From the NCBI GenBank assembly GCA_029007475.1, contig JAQXHW010000078.1:1-11173 (forward strand): a DNA stretch of 11,173 nucleotides, given 5' to 3'. The notes below the pieces were generated by a model that was given only the letters and a program-made list of their open reading frames with translations, made no database searches and had not been told where the DNA came from. A program made the translations under genes and the position numbers. Source of the DNA: Oscillospiraceae bacterium (GTDB taxonomy: Bacteria; Bacillota; Clostridia; Oscillospirales; Acutalibacteraceae). The stretch's first letter is position 1; the number at the start of each line of letters is the position of its first letter. Shown in pieces: positions 5,058-11,173 of this stretch.

Positions 5058-6977
5058 TCATTCCTCACAGAGTCCTTCCCAAACCTCAAAGGCTTCTGAC
5101 AGCTCGTTTTGAAGCTGCTCAAGCAAAGAGCTTAGCTCCATAAGCCTCTCGAAATCTGCCGCCACATCATCCTGAGCGATGAGCGCTTCTGTATCCGAGA
5201 TTTTTTCCTCAAGAGCAGAAATCCTTTCCTCAGCCTTGAAAATGTCGTTCTGACGTTTTCTCTCCTGCGCCTTAAGCTCCTTTCTCAGCTTATACTCGTT
5301 AACTTTTGGCTTTTCGTCTTTTGAGGCCTGCGCCTTAGTGTTTATAAAAAGTCCGTCGCTTCCGGTATTTTGGGATTTCTCCGCGTAATAATCGTAGTTT
5401 CCCAAATATTCGGTAACCCTTCGGTCAGAAAGTTCTATTATCCGTGTGGCGAGCTTATTAATAAAGTAACGGTCGTGACTTATGATAAGCATTGTGCCCT
5501 CGTAATCCGAAAGGGTGTTTTCAAGAGCCTCTCTTGAGGGTGCGTCAAGGTGGTTGGTTGGCTCGTCAAGGAGAAAGAAATTTGCCCCCGACAGAACTAA
5601 TTTAAGGAGAGAAATTCTGGCTCTCTCACCGCCGCTTAAGGTTTTTATGGGCTTAAATACCTCGTCTCCCTTTATGAGAAAGGCTCCCAAAGAGGTACGG
5701 ATTTCCGTATTGCTCATCTGAGGATAGGCGTCGCTTATCTCCTCTAAAGCATTGTTTTCGGGGTTTAAGTCCGACTGCATCTGGTCAAAATATCCCACAT
5801 CGACCCGGGCACCGAAGGTAATCTCGTCAAAATCATCGGCTTCGTACTGACCGCATAAGGTCTTGAAAAGGGTAGTTTTGCCGCAGCCGTTTGCCCCCAC
5901 AACAAAGACTCTCTCACCTTTTCTGATATGGAGATTTACGTCCTTGAGAACAGGGGTACCGTCGAAGGACTTGCTCACATTACGGCAGATTAACACGTCG
6001 TTGCCGCTGTCACGCTTCGGCTCGAATTTCAGATGAATTGTGCTCTCCTCACCCTCCGGCTTTACCAAGCGTTCCTTGATTCTGTCAGCTTCCTTCTGTT
6101 TGCTGGCGGCAGTGATGAAATTGTGCTCTCTGCCCCATCTCTTCTGCTGCTCAACAATACCCTCTATGCGCTTTATTTCCCGAACTTCCTTTTCGTAAAG
6201 CCGTCTTTGCGCCTCAAGCTCATGAGCCTTTTTCTCCATAAAAGCTGTATAATTACCCTCATAGCACAGGATTTTTTTGTGCTCAAGCTCAATAGTCTTG
6301 TTGGTGACCTCGTCTAAGAAATAACGGTCGTGGCTGATTATCAGCGCTCCGCCGGGGAATTCTTTCAGGAAATTTTCAAGAAAACGAACAGAATTTATAT
6401 CAAGATGGTTTGTGGGCTCGTCAAGCAGCAAGAAGTTCGCTCCCGAAAGCAGCAGCTTTGCAAGGGACAGCTTTGACGCCTGTCCGCCGCTTAAGGTGCC
6501 TACTGTGCGAGTGAACTCCTCCTCGGTAAAGCCTAAGCCGATTAGAGTTGCCCTTGTGCGGCTCTTGTAGGTAAGACCGCCTTCACCGTTAAATTCGTCA
6601 ATGAGCTGAGTTTGACGGCTGATTAAGGATGAGAGGTCACCCTCACCCTTGTCTATCTTGCGGGTAATCTCCTCAATAAGCTTTTCTTTCTCTATCAGAG
6701 CCGAGAAAACCGAGAGAAGCTCGTCATAGACTGTTCTGTTTGGATCTGTGCAGGCATGCTGCCGCATATATCCTACGGTAGTTTCCTTTGAAAAATAGAC
6801 TTCTCCGGCTGTGGGAGAAAGCTCACCGGTCAATATTTTGAACAGAGTAGATTTACCTGTACCGTTCCTGCCGATAAAGCCGAATTTATCACGCTTTTCA
6901 ATATCAAAGCTCACGTCAGAGAAAAGGTTCCTCTCCACAAATGTCATAGAAAGTCCGCGGACATTCACTATTGCCAC
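5058..6977 (-). CDS. ABC-F family ATPase (translation factor type)
   Basis: A 639-residue soluble twin-ATPase with no membrane segments. Domain 1 has Walker A GRNGTGKST (36-44), signature LSGGQ (162-166), Walker B LLLDEPTNHLD (183-193) and switch His216. Domain 2 has Walker A GANGCGKTT (361-369), signature LSGGE (447-451), FLLDEPTNHLD (468-478) and His501. Between them lies a charged helical linker (about 232-320), which in ABC-F proteins contacts the P-site tRNA. A basic tail and coiled coil occupy about 555-632. Size and C-terminal coiled coil fit the YdiF/YfmR/Uup-like housekeeping group, whose members relieve stalled ribosomes; antibiotic-protecting relatives exist but this is not clearly one. 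The start is GTG (6975-6977) with GGAGGTGA seven bases upstream. It diverges from the tRNA unit. Confidence 0.92.
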   Translation of the reverse strand: MAIVNVRGLSMTFVERNLFSDVSFDIEKRDKFGFIGRNGTGKSTLFKILTGELSPTAGEVYFSKETTVGYMRQHACTDPNRTVYDELLSVFSALIEKEKLIEEITRKIDKGEGDLSSLISRQTQLIDEFNGEGGLTYKSRTRATLIGLGFTEEEFTRTVGTLSGGQASKLSLAKLLLSGANFLLLDEPTNHLDINSVRFLENFLKEFPGGALIISHDRYFLDEVTNKTIELEHKKILCYEGNYTAFMEKKAHELEAQRRLYEKEVREIKRIEGIVEQQKRWGREHNFITAASKQKEADRIKERLVKPEGEESTIHLKFEPKRDSGNDVLICRNVSKSFDGTPVLKDVNLHIRKGERVFVVGANGCGKTTLFKTLCGQYEADDFDEITFGARVDVGYFDQMQSDLNPENNALEEISDAYPQMSNTEIRTSLGAFLIKGDEVFKPIKTLSGGERARISLLKLVLSGANFFLLDEPTNHLDAPSREALENTLSDYEGTMLIISHDRYFINKLATRIIELSDRRVTEYLGNYDYYAEKSQNTGSDGLFINTKAQASKDEKPKVNEYKLRKELKAQERKRQNDIFKAEERISALEEKISDTEALIAQDDVAADFERLMELSSLLEQLQNELSEAFEVWEGLCEE

Positions 6978-7030
6978 AAACTCACCTCCCTGTTAATAAT
7001 TCAGTAAAAAGCAGTTTTTAACAAGAACTA

Positions 7031-7059
7031 ATAATACTATAACATATCAGCAAAAACAA
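7031..7059 (-). promoter_or_regulatory. candidate promoter of the ABC-F gene
   Basis: On the minus strand TTGTTT (7054-7059), a 17-base spacer and TATTAT (7031-7036) give a plausible but weak promoter with a leader of about 50 bases. The surrounding DNA is very AT-rich, so other -10 choices exist. Confidence 0.35.
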
Positions 7060-7108
7060 GGTTAATAAAACAAATAAAACAAAAAAATAAAATTTTCTAA
7101 AAAAACAG

Positions 7109-7137
7109 TTGACATTAAGCACCCTTTATGTTATATT
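7109..7137 (+). promoter_or_regulatory. strong promoter of the tRNA-Thr/tRNA-Tyr unit
   Basis: A perfect TTGACA (7109-7114), a 17-base spacer and TATATT (7132-7137) are preceded by a long A/T-rich run (7060-7106) that could act as an UP element. Transcription should start near 7144, about 10 bases before the first tRNA. Confidence 0.85.
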
Positions 7138-7153
7138 AATTTAGCACTTTCGT

Positions 7154-7229
7154 GCTGGTGTAGCTCAGTTGGTAGAGCAGCTGATTTGTAATCAGCAGGT
7201 CGGGGGTTCAAGTCCGTCCACCAGCTCCA
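7154..7229 (+). tRNA. tRNA-Thr (anticodon TGT)
   Basis: A 76-base cloverleaf. The acceptor stem GCTGGTG/CACCAGC pairs perfectly, with discriminator T and encoded CCA at 7227-7229. The D-arm is GCTC/GAGC and the anticodon loop TTTGTAA carries TGT, which reads ACA and other Thr codons. In the T-stem, GGGGG (7202-7206) faces CCGTC (7214-7218), which leaves one G-G mismatch and one G-T pair in five positions. Confidence 0.95.
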
Positions 7230-7235
7230 ACAAAC

Positions 7236-7254
7236 ACTTGCGCTCTGCGCAAGT
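7236..7254 (+). other. inter-tRNA hairpin, likely processing structure
   Basis: A perfect 8-bp stem (ACTTGCGC/GCGCAAGT) with a 3-base loop fills the 30-base spacer between the two tRNAs. With no T-tract after it, it is not a terminator. It probably isolates the two tRNA folds for end processing. Confidence 0.6.
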
Positions 7255-7259
7255 TATAT

Positions 7260-7344
7260 GGGAGAATTCCCGAGTGGCCAAAGGGGGCAGACTGTAAATC
7301 TGTTGTCAGTGACTTCGGTGGTTCGAATCCACCTTCTCCCACCA
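7260..7344 (+). tRNA. tRNA-Tyr (anticodon GTA)
   Basis: An 85-base class II tRNA with a long variable arm. The acceptor stem is GGGAGAA/TTCTCCC, the anticodon loop CTGTAAA carries GTA, the T-stem GGTGG/CCACC is perfect, and CCA is encoded at 7342-7344. It is cotranscribed with the tRNA-Thr upstream. Confidence 0.95.
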
Positions 7345-7345
7345 G

Positions 7346-7377
7346 AAAAAGACGATTGCATTGGCAATCGTCTTTTT
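7346..7377 (+). terminator. Rho-independent terminator of the tRNA unit
   Basis: A perfect 14-bp inverted repeat (A-tract plus GACGATTGC, loop ATTG, then GCAATCGTC plus T-tract) lies directly behind the tRNA-Tyr. The symmetric A and T runs mean it could stop transcription from both sides. Confidence 0.92.
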
Positions 7378-7378
7378 C

Positions 7379-7426
7379 AGTTATATTCGCCTTATAACGA
7401 GTTATTTTGCTTCGCAGTTATATTCG
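7379..7426. repeat. three degenerate tandem AGTTATATTCG units
   Basis: AGTTATATTCG at 7379-7389, AGTTATTTTGC at 7400-7410 and AGTTATATTCG at 7416-7426 are separated by short GC-richer stretches (CCTTATAACG, TTCGC). Including the preceding C, the outer copies share a 12-base identity at 37-base spacing. No coding sense was found in this stretch. Confidence 0.6.
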
Positions 7427-7469
7427 GAATACTTGATGGAAATGATTTGGTTTAAGTTACTCTCGGCGC

Positions 7470-7516
7470 AAATTGCAAAATATTTTATAATATTATATCG
7501 AAATATATTGCAATTT
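7470..7516. repeat. 16-bp inverted repeat around an AT-rich 15-base loop
   Basis: AAATTGCAAAATATTT (7470-7485) is matched at 15 of 16 positions by the reverse complement of 7501-7516. The right arm contains the candidate -35 box of the downstream zinc-ribbon genes, so the element could be an operator. On RNA it would form a hairpin of A-U pairs. Confidence 0.5.
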
Positions 7517-7536
7517 TTATTAAAATATTATAATAT
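7508..7536 (+). promoter_or_regulatory. candidate promoter of the zinc-ribbon genes
   Basis: TTGCAA (7508-7513), a 17-base spacer and TAATAT (7531-7536). A perfect TATAAT at 7529-7534 is offset by two bases and would give a 15-base spacer. The region is so AT-rich that chance matches are likely. Either choice implies a leader of about 130 bases. Confidence 0.35.
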
Positions 7537-7672
7537 ACTTGTAAAAATCAAGCAGTCAGGACAGAATACCGTTCAAAAACAAAAGATTCTGCTAAAATAA
7601 GCAAATATAGCAGTTTGTTTTCAGAAGAGAAAAATCAATAGCAAAATAAATAAAACTATGGGTGAATGTATT

Positions 7673-7795
7673 TTGAAATGCAAAATGCCAAATGTCAGTA
7701 ATGCTTCAAAGGATAAATTTTATCCTAAATGCGGTAAACAATTTGCAGACTATGTTGCTTTCTGTATAGACTGTGGAACAAAATTATTAAAATAG
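7673..7795 (+). CDS. 40-codon degenerate zinc-ribbon protein
   Basis: Starting at TTG 7673, a 40-residue frame reads like a zinc-ribbon module: MKCK at the start, FYPKCGKQF at 16-24 and FCIDCGTKL at 30-38. The usual FCPKCG reads FYPKCG, so one metal ligand is a Tyr, and the N-terminal CxxC is incomplete (CKMP). The TTG start is chosen because GGTGA lies seven bases upstream and the protein then aligns with zinc-ribbon N-termini; an in-frame ATG at 7658 has no ribosome binding site. The stop TAG lies inside the AGGAGG site of the next gene, giving tight coupling. It could be a decaying copy of the ribbon that opens the downstream gene, a split-off domain, or a real micro-protein. Confidence 0.45.
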   Translation: MKCKMPNVSNASKDKFYPKCGKQFADYVAFCIDCGTKLLK

Positions 7796-7807
7796 GAGGT
7801 AAACGAA

Positions 7808-9265
7808 GTGTACTGTAAGAATTGCGGAGCAACTATTAAAGAAGAAGCAAAGTATTGCCCGAAATGCGGCACCAAGACAATATATGAAGAATCGGTTAAA
7901 ACTGATAATATCGCACTTGAAACCGGTAATATCAATGAATCTAAAAGTAATAAACATCATAAAAAAGGAATAGTTATTCTGGTAATTTCGATTATAGCTG
8001 TTGCAGTTATAGCTTTGGCTTCTTTTTTGATTATTAATAGTCTTATCAGTAATAATTATATAAACTCGAACAGTACGGAGAAACCGGCAGTAATAAAAAA
8101 TTCATACGGTGAATATTACATTGGAGGAGCTAACACATTTTTGCTTAATAGTGATAACTCTGTTTCAAAAGTTGATGTTAAATCATCCTCAGAAGAAGAT
8201 AATAGTAATTATCATATAATGGATGTTTACAGAAGCGTTTATGACGGAGAATCGTTTTTCGCTCAGGATGTAAGTGTGCGGAATGAATTATATAAATATA
8301 CTTTTAGTGATAATGACACACTGGAGAAAGAGGTTTGGATTGATGAGCAAACCCTAAATAACAGTGTGGTTGTAACCGAAAAGCGAGGTTCTTTTAACAG
8401 TTATTCAGGTAATATGCGATATTGGCAACTGGACGGTGAATACATTTACTTTATCTATTTACCGTCAGCGGAGTACTTTATAGAAGAGCAAAATATTGCG
8501 TATCGTTTAGGAAAAATTAGTAAAGACGGTTCTTCAATAGAGTTTATAGGAAACGAGACAGCTTCCACCTATGCCGTAAAGGACGGTTGGATATACTATT
8601 ACGATAACGGTTACACATATGATAATGATTACAATCGCTACTCTTGTGACTTAAGCAGAGCCGGTATTTATAAAATGAAAAGTGACGGAAGTCAAAAGCA
8701 GTTACTTCTTAACAATTTTGAAACAGATGAAAATGATATCAGAATCGGCGGAGATTTAGTTTATTGTGATAAGATAAATATTGTTGATGACTATATTTAT
8801 TTTATTGATCACTCTAAAAACGGAAAAAGCAGAGTATCCAGAATGAAAACAGACGGTTCAGAACAAGAATTTGTAAGTGATAAAGGAGCGTATAGCTATA
8901 CTGTCGATTCAGAAAACGACAAATTGTATTACGCAACAGGCAAATTCGGTATGAGGCAGATAGAAGCTAAAACAATATATGAAGTATCTATCGGTAAAAA
9001 AACAGAGGTTGAACTTTTCAAATATGGTAGTCAACCGGAGTTTTCGTATTATGATAATCATCTGTATTTTACTAATCAAGATCATTATCGCGCGGGCACT
9101 GAATCTGATCCCGGAGTATGCGGAATGAGATATGATCTTAACAGTAAGACCATGGAATCATTATATGGATATATAGCACACACAAATATATATGATGAAA
9201 ATGGTTTTTTTGAAAAGAGAGTTACTACTTCTGACTATTATTGGGGTGAAGCTAAATATTATTAA
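7808..9265 (+). CDS. zinc-ribbon membrane protein with extracytoplasmic DUF5050/propeller-like region
   Basis: A 485-residue single-pass membrane protein. An N-terminal zinc ribbon has four ligands Cys3, Cys6, Cys17 and Cys20 (YCKNCG and YCPKCG). A polar linker with a basic HHKK end precedes one hydrophobic helix (about 54-80), so the ribbon should be cytoplasmic and the rest outside. The outer part has repeated blades of the type GWIYYYDNG...IYKMKSDGSQKQLL (260-300), DYIYFIDHS...VSRMKTDGSEQEFV (328-356) and KLYYATG. This is the pattern of DUF5050, a low-density-lipoprotein-receptor-like beta-propeller family common in Clostridia. The start is GTG (7808-7810), eight bases after AGGAGG. Codon use is much richer in A/T than in the flanking ABC-F and DUF4037 genes. 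A sensory or cell-surface role is plausible, but none is established. Confidence 0.85.
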   Translation: MYCKNCGATIKEEAKYCPKCGTKTIYEESVKTDNIALETGNINESKSNKHHKKGIVILVISIIAVAVIALASFLIINSLISNNYINSNSTEKPAVIKNSYGEYYIGGANTFLLNSDNSVSKVDVKSSSEEDNSNYHIMDVYRSVYDGESFFAQDVSVRNELYKYTFSDNDTLEKEVWIDEQTLNNSVVVTEKRGSFNSYSGNMRYWQLDGEYIYFIYLPSAEYFIEEQNIAYRLGKISKDGSSIEFIGNETASTYAVKDGWIYYYDNGYTYDNDYNRYSCDLSRAGIYKMKSDGSQKQLLLNNFETDENDIRIGGDLVYCDKINIVDDYIYFIDHSKNGKSRVSRMKTDGSEQEFVSDKGAYSYTVDSENDKLYYATGKFGMRQIEAKTIYEVSIGKKTEVELFKYGSQPEFSYYDNHLYFTNQDHYRAGTESDPGVCGMRYDLNSKTMESLYGYIAHTNIYDENGFFEKRVTTSDYYWGEAKYY

Positions 9266-9305
9266 GACCATTACTAATACATAAAAGTGAATAAATATGC
9301 TATAT

Positions 9306-9336
9306 GGGACTATCTCGCTTCTGTTGAGATAGTCCT
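9306..9336 (+). terminator. terminator-like hairpin after the zinc-ribbon gene
   Basis: GGACTATCTC (9307-9316) pairs perfectly with GAGATAGTCC (9326-9335) around a 9-base loop, 41 bases beyond the stop codon. A T-run appears only about 15 bases later (9351-9357), so termination may be weak or the hairpin may protect the mRNA end. Confidence 0.5.
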
Positions 9337-9390
9337 ACGTATTGAGGATGATTTTTTCTCAGATTTCCGTCCCCGTACGATGATTTTCTA

Positions 9391-9419
9391 TTTACCTTTT
9401 AAGCTGAATATGATATAAT
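9391..9419 (+). promoter_or_regulatory. promoter of the TPR-DUF4037 pair (extended -10)
   Basis: A perfect TATAAT (9414-9419) is preceded by TGA, giving an extended -10 element. A partial -35 box TTTACC (9391-9396) stands 17 bases upstream. Transcription would start near 9426, close to the AAGGTGA ribosome binding site at 9430-9436. Confidence 0.7.
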
Positions 9420-9442
9420 CGAGCATAAGAAGGTGACTAACT

Positions 9443-10234
9443 ATGAACGATGATTTTAACTGCAAAAGCTGCTCAAAGGAGCCGCAGGATAGAATAAACA
9501 TCATGCGATTTATTAACCGCATGGACGAGCACTTCAGAAAAAATGACTTAGCGGGCGCTATTGACACAGTAGAATTTTGGGAAGCGGAAGCCACAAGACT
9601 TAATGACACCGCCGCACTTCTCACCATTCTCAACGAGGAATTGGGACTTTTCAGGCGAGTTCAGAATGAGGAAAAGGCTCTCAGAGCCATTAAGCTCACC
9701 CTCGATATTCTAAATGGCGAAAACACACAGGGAAGCCTGTCAAGAGCCACCATATTCATAAACCTTGCCACAACCCTCAGCGCTTTCGGAAAAACCGAGG
9801 AAGCCCTCACATACTACGAAAAAGCCGAAGAGGTTTACGAAAAAAGCGGAGACCTCAAGAGCTATGAATACGCTACCCTTCTCAACAACAAGTCCTCTGC
9901 ACTGACAGAACTCAAAAGATTTGGGGAAGCCGAGGAAAATCTTAAAAGAGCTATTGAGATTTTGGACGCAGAGGGAAAGCACGATGTGGATATTGCTCTC
10001 TCCTACCTTAGCCTCGCTCATCTTTACTATGACAGAGACAGTAAGTCTGTCCTACAGGTGGAGGAATTTATTGACACCGCCTGGGAGTACATCAATTCAA
10101 AACGACAGGCTCATGACGGAGAATATGCTTTCGGTATTTCAAAGTGCGTGCCCTCTTTTCGCTATTTCAAACGTGAAATTGAGGCTCTTGCCTTAGAGGA
10201 AACCGCCAAGGAAATCTACGGAGGTGCTATATGA
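9443..10234 (+). CDS. tetratricopeptide repeat (TPR) protein
   Basis: A 263-residue soluble, helical protein built of TPR-like repeats. The clearest are IFINLATTLSAFGKTEEAL followed by YYEKAEEVYEKSG (about 104-137), ATLLNNKSSALTELKRFGEA (about 143-162) and IALSYLSLAHLYYD (about 184-197). A short N-terminal segment with a CKSC pair and an EPQDRI stretch precedes them, and no signal peptide or membrane helix is seen. The ATG has AAGGTGA six bases upstream. The stop overlaps the DUF4037 start by four bases (ATGA), so the two products are made in concert and probably act together. TPR domains are protein-binding scaffolds, which suggests that this one holds or regulates the DUF4037 enzyme-like partner. 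The specific role is unknown. Confidence 0.85.
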   Translation: MNDDFNCKSCSKEPQDRINIMRFINRMDEHFRKNDLAGAIDTVEFWEAEATRLNDTAALLTILNEELGLFRRVQNEEKALRAIKLTLDILNGENTQGSLSRATIFINLATTLSAFGKTEEALTYYEKAEEVYEKSGDLKSYEYATLLNNKSSALTELKRFGEAEENLKRAIEILDAEGKHDVDIALSYLSLAHLYYDRDSKSVLQVEEFIDTAWEYINSKRQAHDGEYAFGISKCVPSFRYFKREIEALALEETAKEIYGGAI

Positions 10235-11151
10235 AAGGACTTGAGCTCTCTAAACTCTACTTTGAGGAATTCGGCAGACCTATGCTTGAGGAAAGCTTTC
10301 CCGAATACATAGACAGAATTGCCGTAGGCTTCGTAGGCCACGGCTCAGAGTGTTTCGGCTTTGACGACGAAACCTCCCGAGACCACGATTTTGAGCCGGG
10401 CTTTTCACTTTGGATTACCGATGAGGACGAGAGAATTTTCGGCTTTAAGCTAATGCGTGCTTACTCAAAATTGCCAAAGGAATTCATGGGGATTAAAATA
10501 GAAAACAAAAGTCTTTTCGGCTCAGACACAAAGGGAGTCCACACCATAAGCGAGTTTTACTCCTTCTATCTCCCCCAAGGTAAAATCCCCGAAAATCTTT
10601 CAGACTGGTTGAAAATACCGGATTTTTATTTAGCCGAAGCTACTAACGGAGAAGTCTTTCAGGACCCCTTAGGTGAGTTTACTAAAATCAGAGAAGCCAT
10701 TAAAAGCTGCCCCGAGGACGTATGGCTTCAGAAGCTGGCGTCCGCCGTATTTTGCGCGGCTCAGTCAGGGCAGTACAACTACGGGAGATGTCTTTCACAT
10801 TCGGAGGAAATTGCCGCCGCGGCTGCCCTTATGAAATACGCTGAAAACGTCACCTCGGCTGTATTTCTGCTAAACCGAGAATTTATGCCCTACTACAAAT
10901 GGGCATGGAGAAAAATGCGTGAGTTGCCCCTCTTATCAGAGCTTTGCGAAAAGCTCCGTGAGCTTCTAAAGGAGCCGTACAACAAAGAAAAAAATCTCCC
11001 CTTAATCGAGGAAATCGCCGCTCTTTTAGCTTCTGAAATTCGCAGACAGGGACTCTCAAACAGAGAGGAAAGCTACCTTGAGGGCTATGCCTACTGCATT
11101 AAAAATTCCATTAAAGACGGCAATCTGCGAAATTCTCCCATTATTGTTTAG
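10231..11151 (+). CDS. DUF4037 protein with nucleotidyltransferase-like N-terminus
   Basis: A 306-residue soluble protein. The N-terminal part contains GHGSECFGFDDETSRDHDF (36-54), the DUF4037 hallmark. It resembles the pol-beta-type nucleotidyltransferase motif: Gly38-Ser39, then Asp51-x-Asp53 eleven residues later as the likely metal-binding pair. The second half is helical, with YNYGRCLSHSEEIAA and the FLLNREFMPYYKWAWRKMRELP segment (about 212-233), like the helical domain of antibiotic-type nucleotidyltransferases. The motifs look intact, so catalysis is plausible, but no substrate is known for the family. The start lies in a four-base overlap with the TPR gene. The stop is at 11149-11151; no terminator is visible before the window ends, where a TTGACA (11155-11160) may begin the next promoter. 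Confidence 0.85.
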   Translation: MKGLELSKLYFEEFGRPMLEESFPEYIDRIAVGFVGHGSECFGFDDETSRDHDFEPGFSLWITDEDERIFGFKLMRAYSKLPKEFMGIKIENKSLFGSDTKGVHTISEFYSFYLPQGKIPENLSDWLKIPDFYLAEATNGEVFQDPLGEFTKIREAIKSCPEDVWLQKLASAVFCAAQSGQYNYGRCLSHSEEIAAAAALMKYAENVTSAVFLLNREFMPYYKWAWRKMRELPLLSELCEKLRELLKEPYNKEKNLPLIEEIAALLASEIRRQGLSNREESYLEGYAYCIKNSIKDGNLRNSPIIV

Positions 11152-11173
11152 CACTTGACAAAACCCTAAAGCG

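Noticed and set aside
7346..7377. CRISPR or attachment-site reading of the perfect inverted repeat after tRNA-Tyr
   Set aside because: A single symmetric hairpin with A and T tracts directly behind a tRNA is an ordinary terminator. No repeat-spacer pattern and no integrase gene are in the window.
7258..7455. Plus-strand 65-codon frame starting MGEFPSGQRG
   Set aside because: It is the translation of the tRNA-Tyr gene and its terminator; such frames recur as spurious hypothetical proteins in annotations.
7361..7600. Plus-strand 79-codon frame behind the tRNA terminator
   Set aside because: It starts inside the terminator hairpin, has no ribosome binding site, and its low-complexity translation only reflects AT-rich intergenic DNA.
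11155..11173. Promoter at the right edge (TTGACA at 11155-11160)
   Set aside because: Only the -35 hexamer fits in the window; the -10 box would lie beyond the end, so it cannot be supported.

Overview
The window looks like chromosomal DNA of a low-GC Gram-positive anaerobe of the Clostridia (Eubacteriales, a gut Ruminococcaceae/Oscillospiraceae/Lachnospiraceae-like genome). This is inferred from strong AGGAGG-type ribosome binding sites, sigma-A style promoters, tRNA genes with encoded CCA, and the gene families present: LytTR/DUF3021 pair, cysteine-rich KTR protein, zinc-ribbon/beta-propeller membrane protein, DUF4037. No species can be named from the sequence alone.

Layout. (i) 1-158: the first codons of a membrane protein running off the left edge, with its own promoter, then the terminator of the next operon. 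(ii) 130-2210, minus strand: a three-gene operon of an XRE/AbrB fusion regulator, an ABC ATPase and an ABC-2 permease. (iii) 2246-3792: a plus-strand cassette of a LytTR DNA-binding regulator, a DUF3021 membrane protein and a broken KTR-protein gene, with its own promoter and terminator. It is bracketed by two 87-bp direct repeats that contain a hairpin. (iv) 3813-6977, minus strand: a cytidine-deaminase-like enzyme, a small lipoprotein and an ABC-F ATPase. (v) 7109-7377, plus strand: a tRNA-Thr/tRNA-Tyr unit with strong promoter and terminator, divergent from ABC-F. (vi) 7379-9336, plus strand: an AT-rich segment with short repeats, a 40-codon degenerate zinc-ribbon ORF and a 485-residue zinc-ribbon membrane protein. 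(vii) 9391-11151, plus strand: a translationally coupled TPR/DUF4037 pair.

How they may work together. The XRE/AbrB regulator probably controls the exporter it is cotranscribed with. The LytTR/DUF3021 pair matches the LytTR Regulatory System layout, in which a membrane protein restrains a LytTR activator. It is divergent from the exporter operon and shares its upstream region. The flanking repeats suggest that the LytTR cassette was added between the deaminase and exporter genes. The ABC-F and tRNA genes are translation-related, but their adjacency may be coincidental. The TPR/DUF4037 pair is the least understood gene set here.
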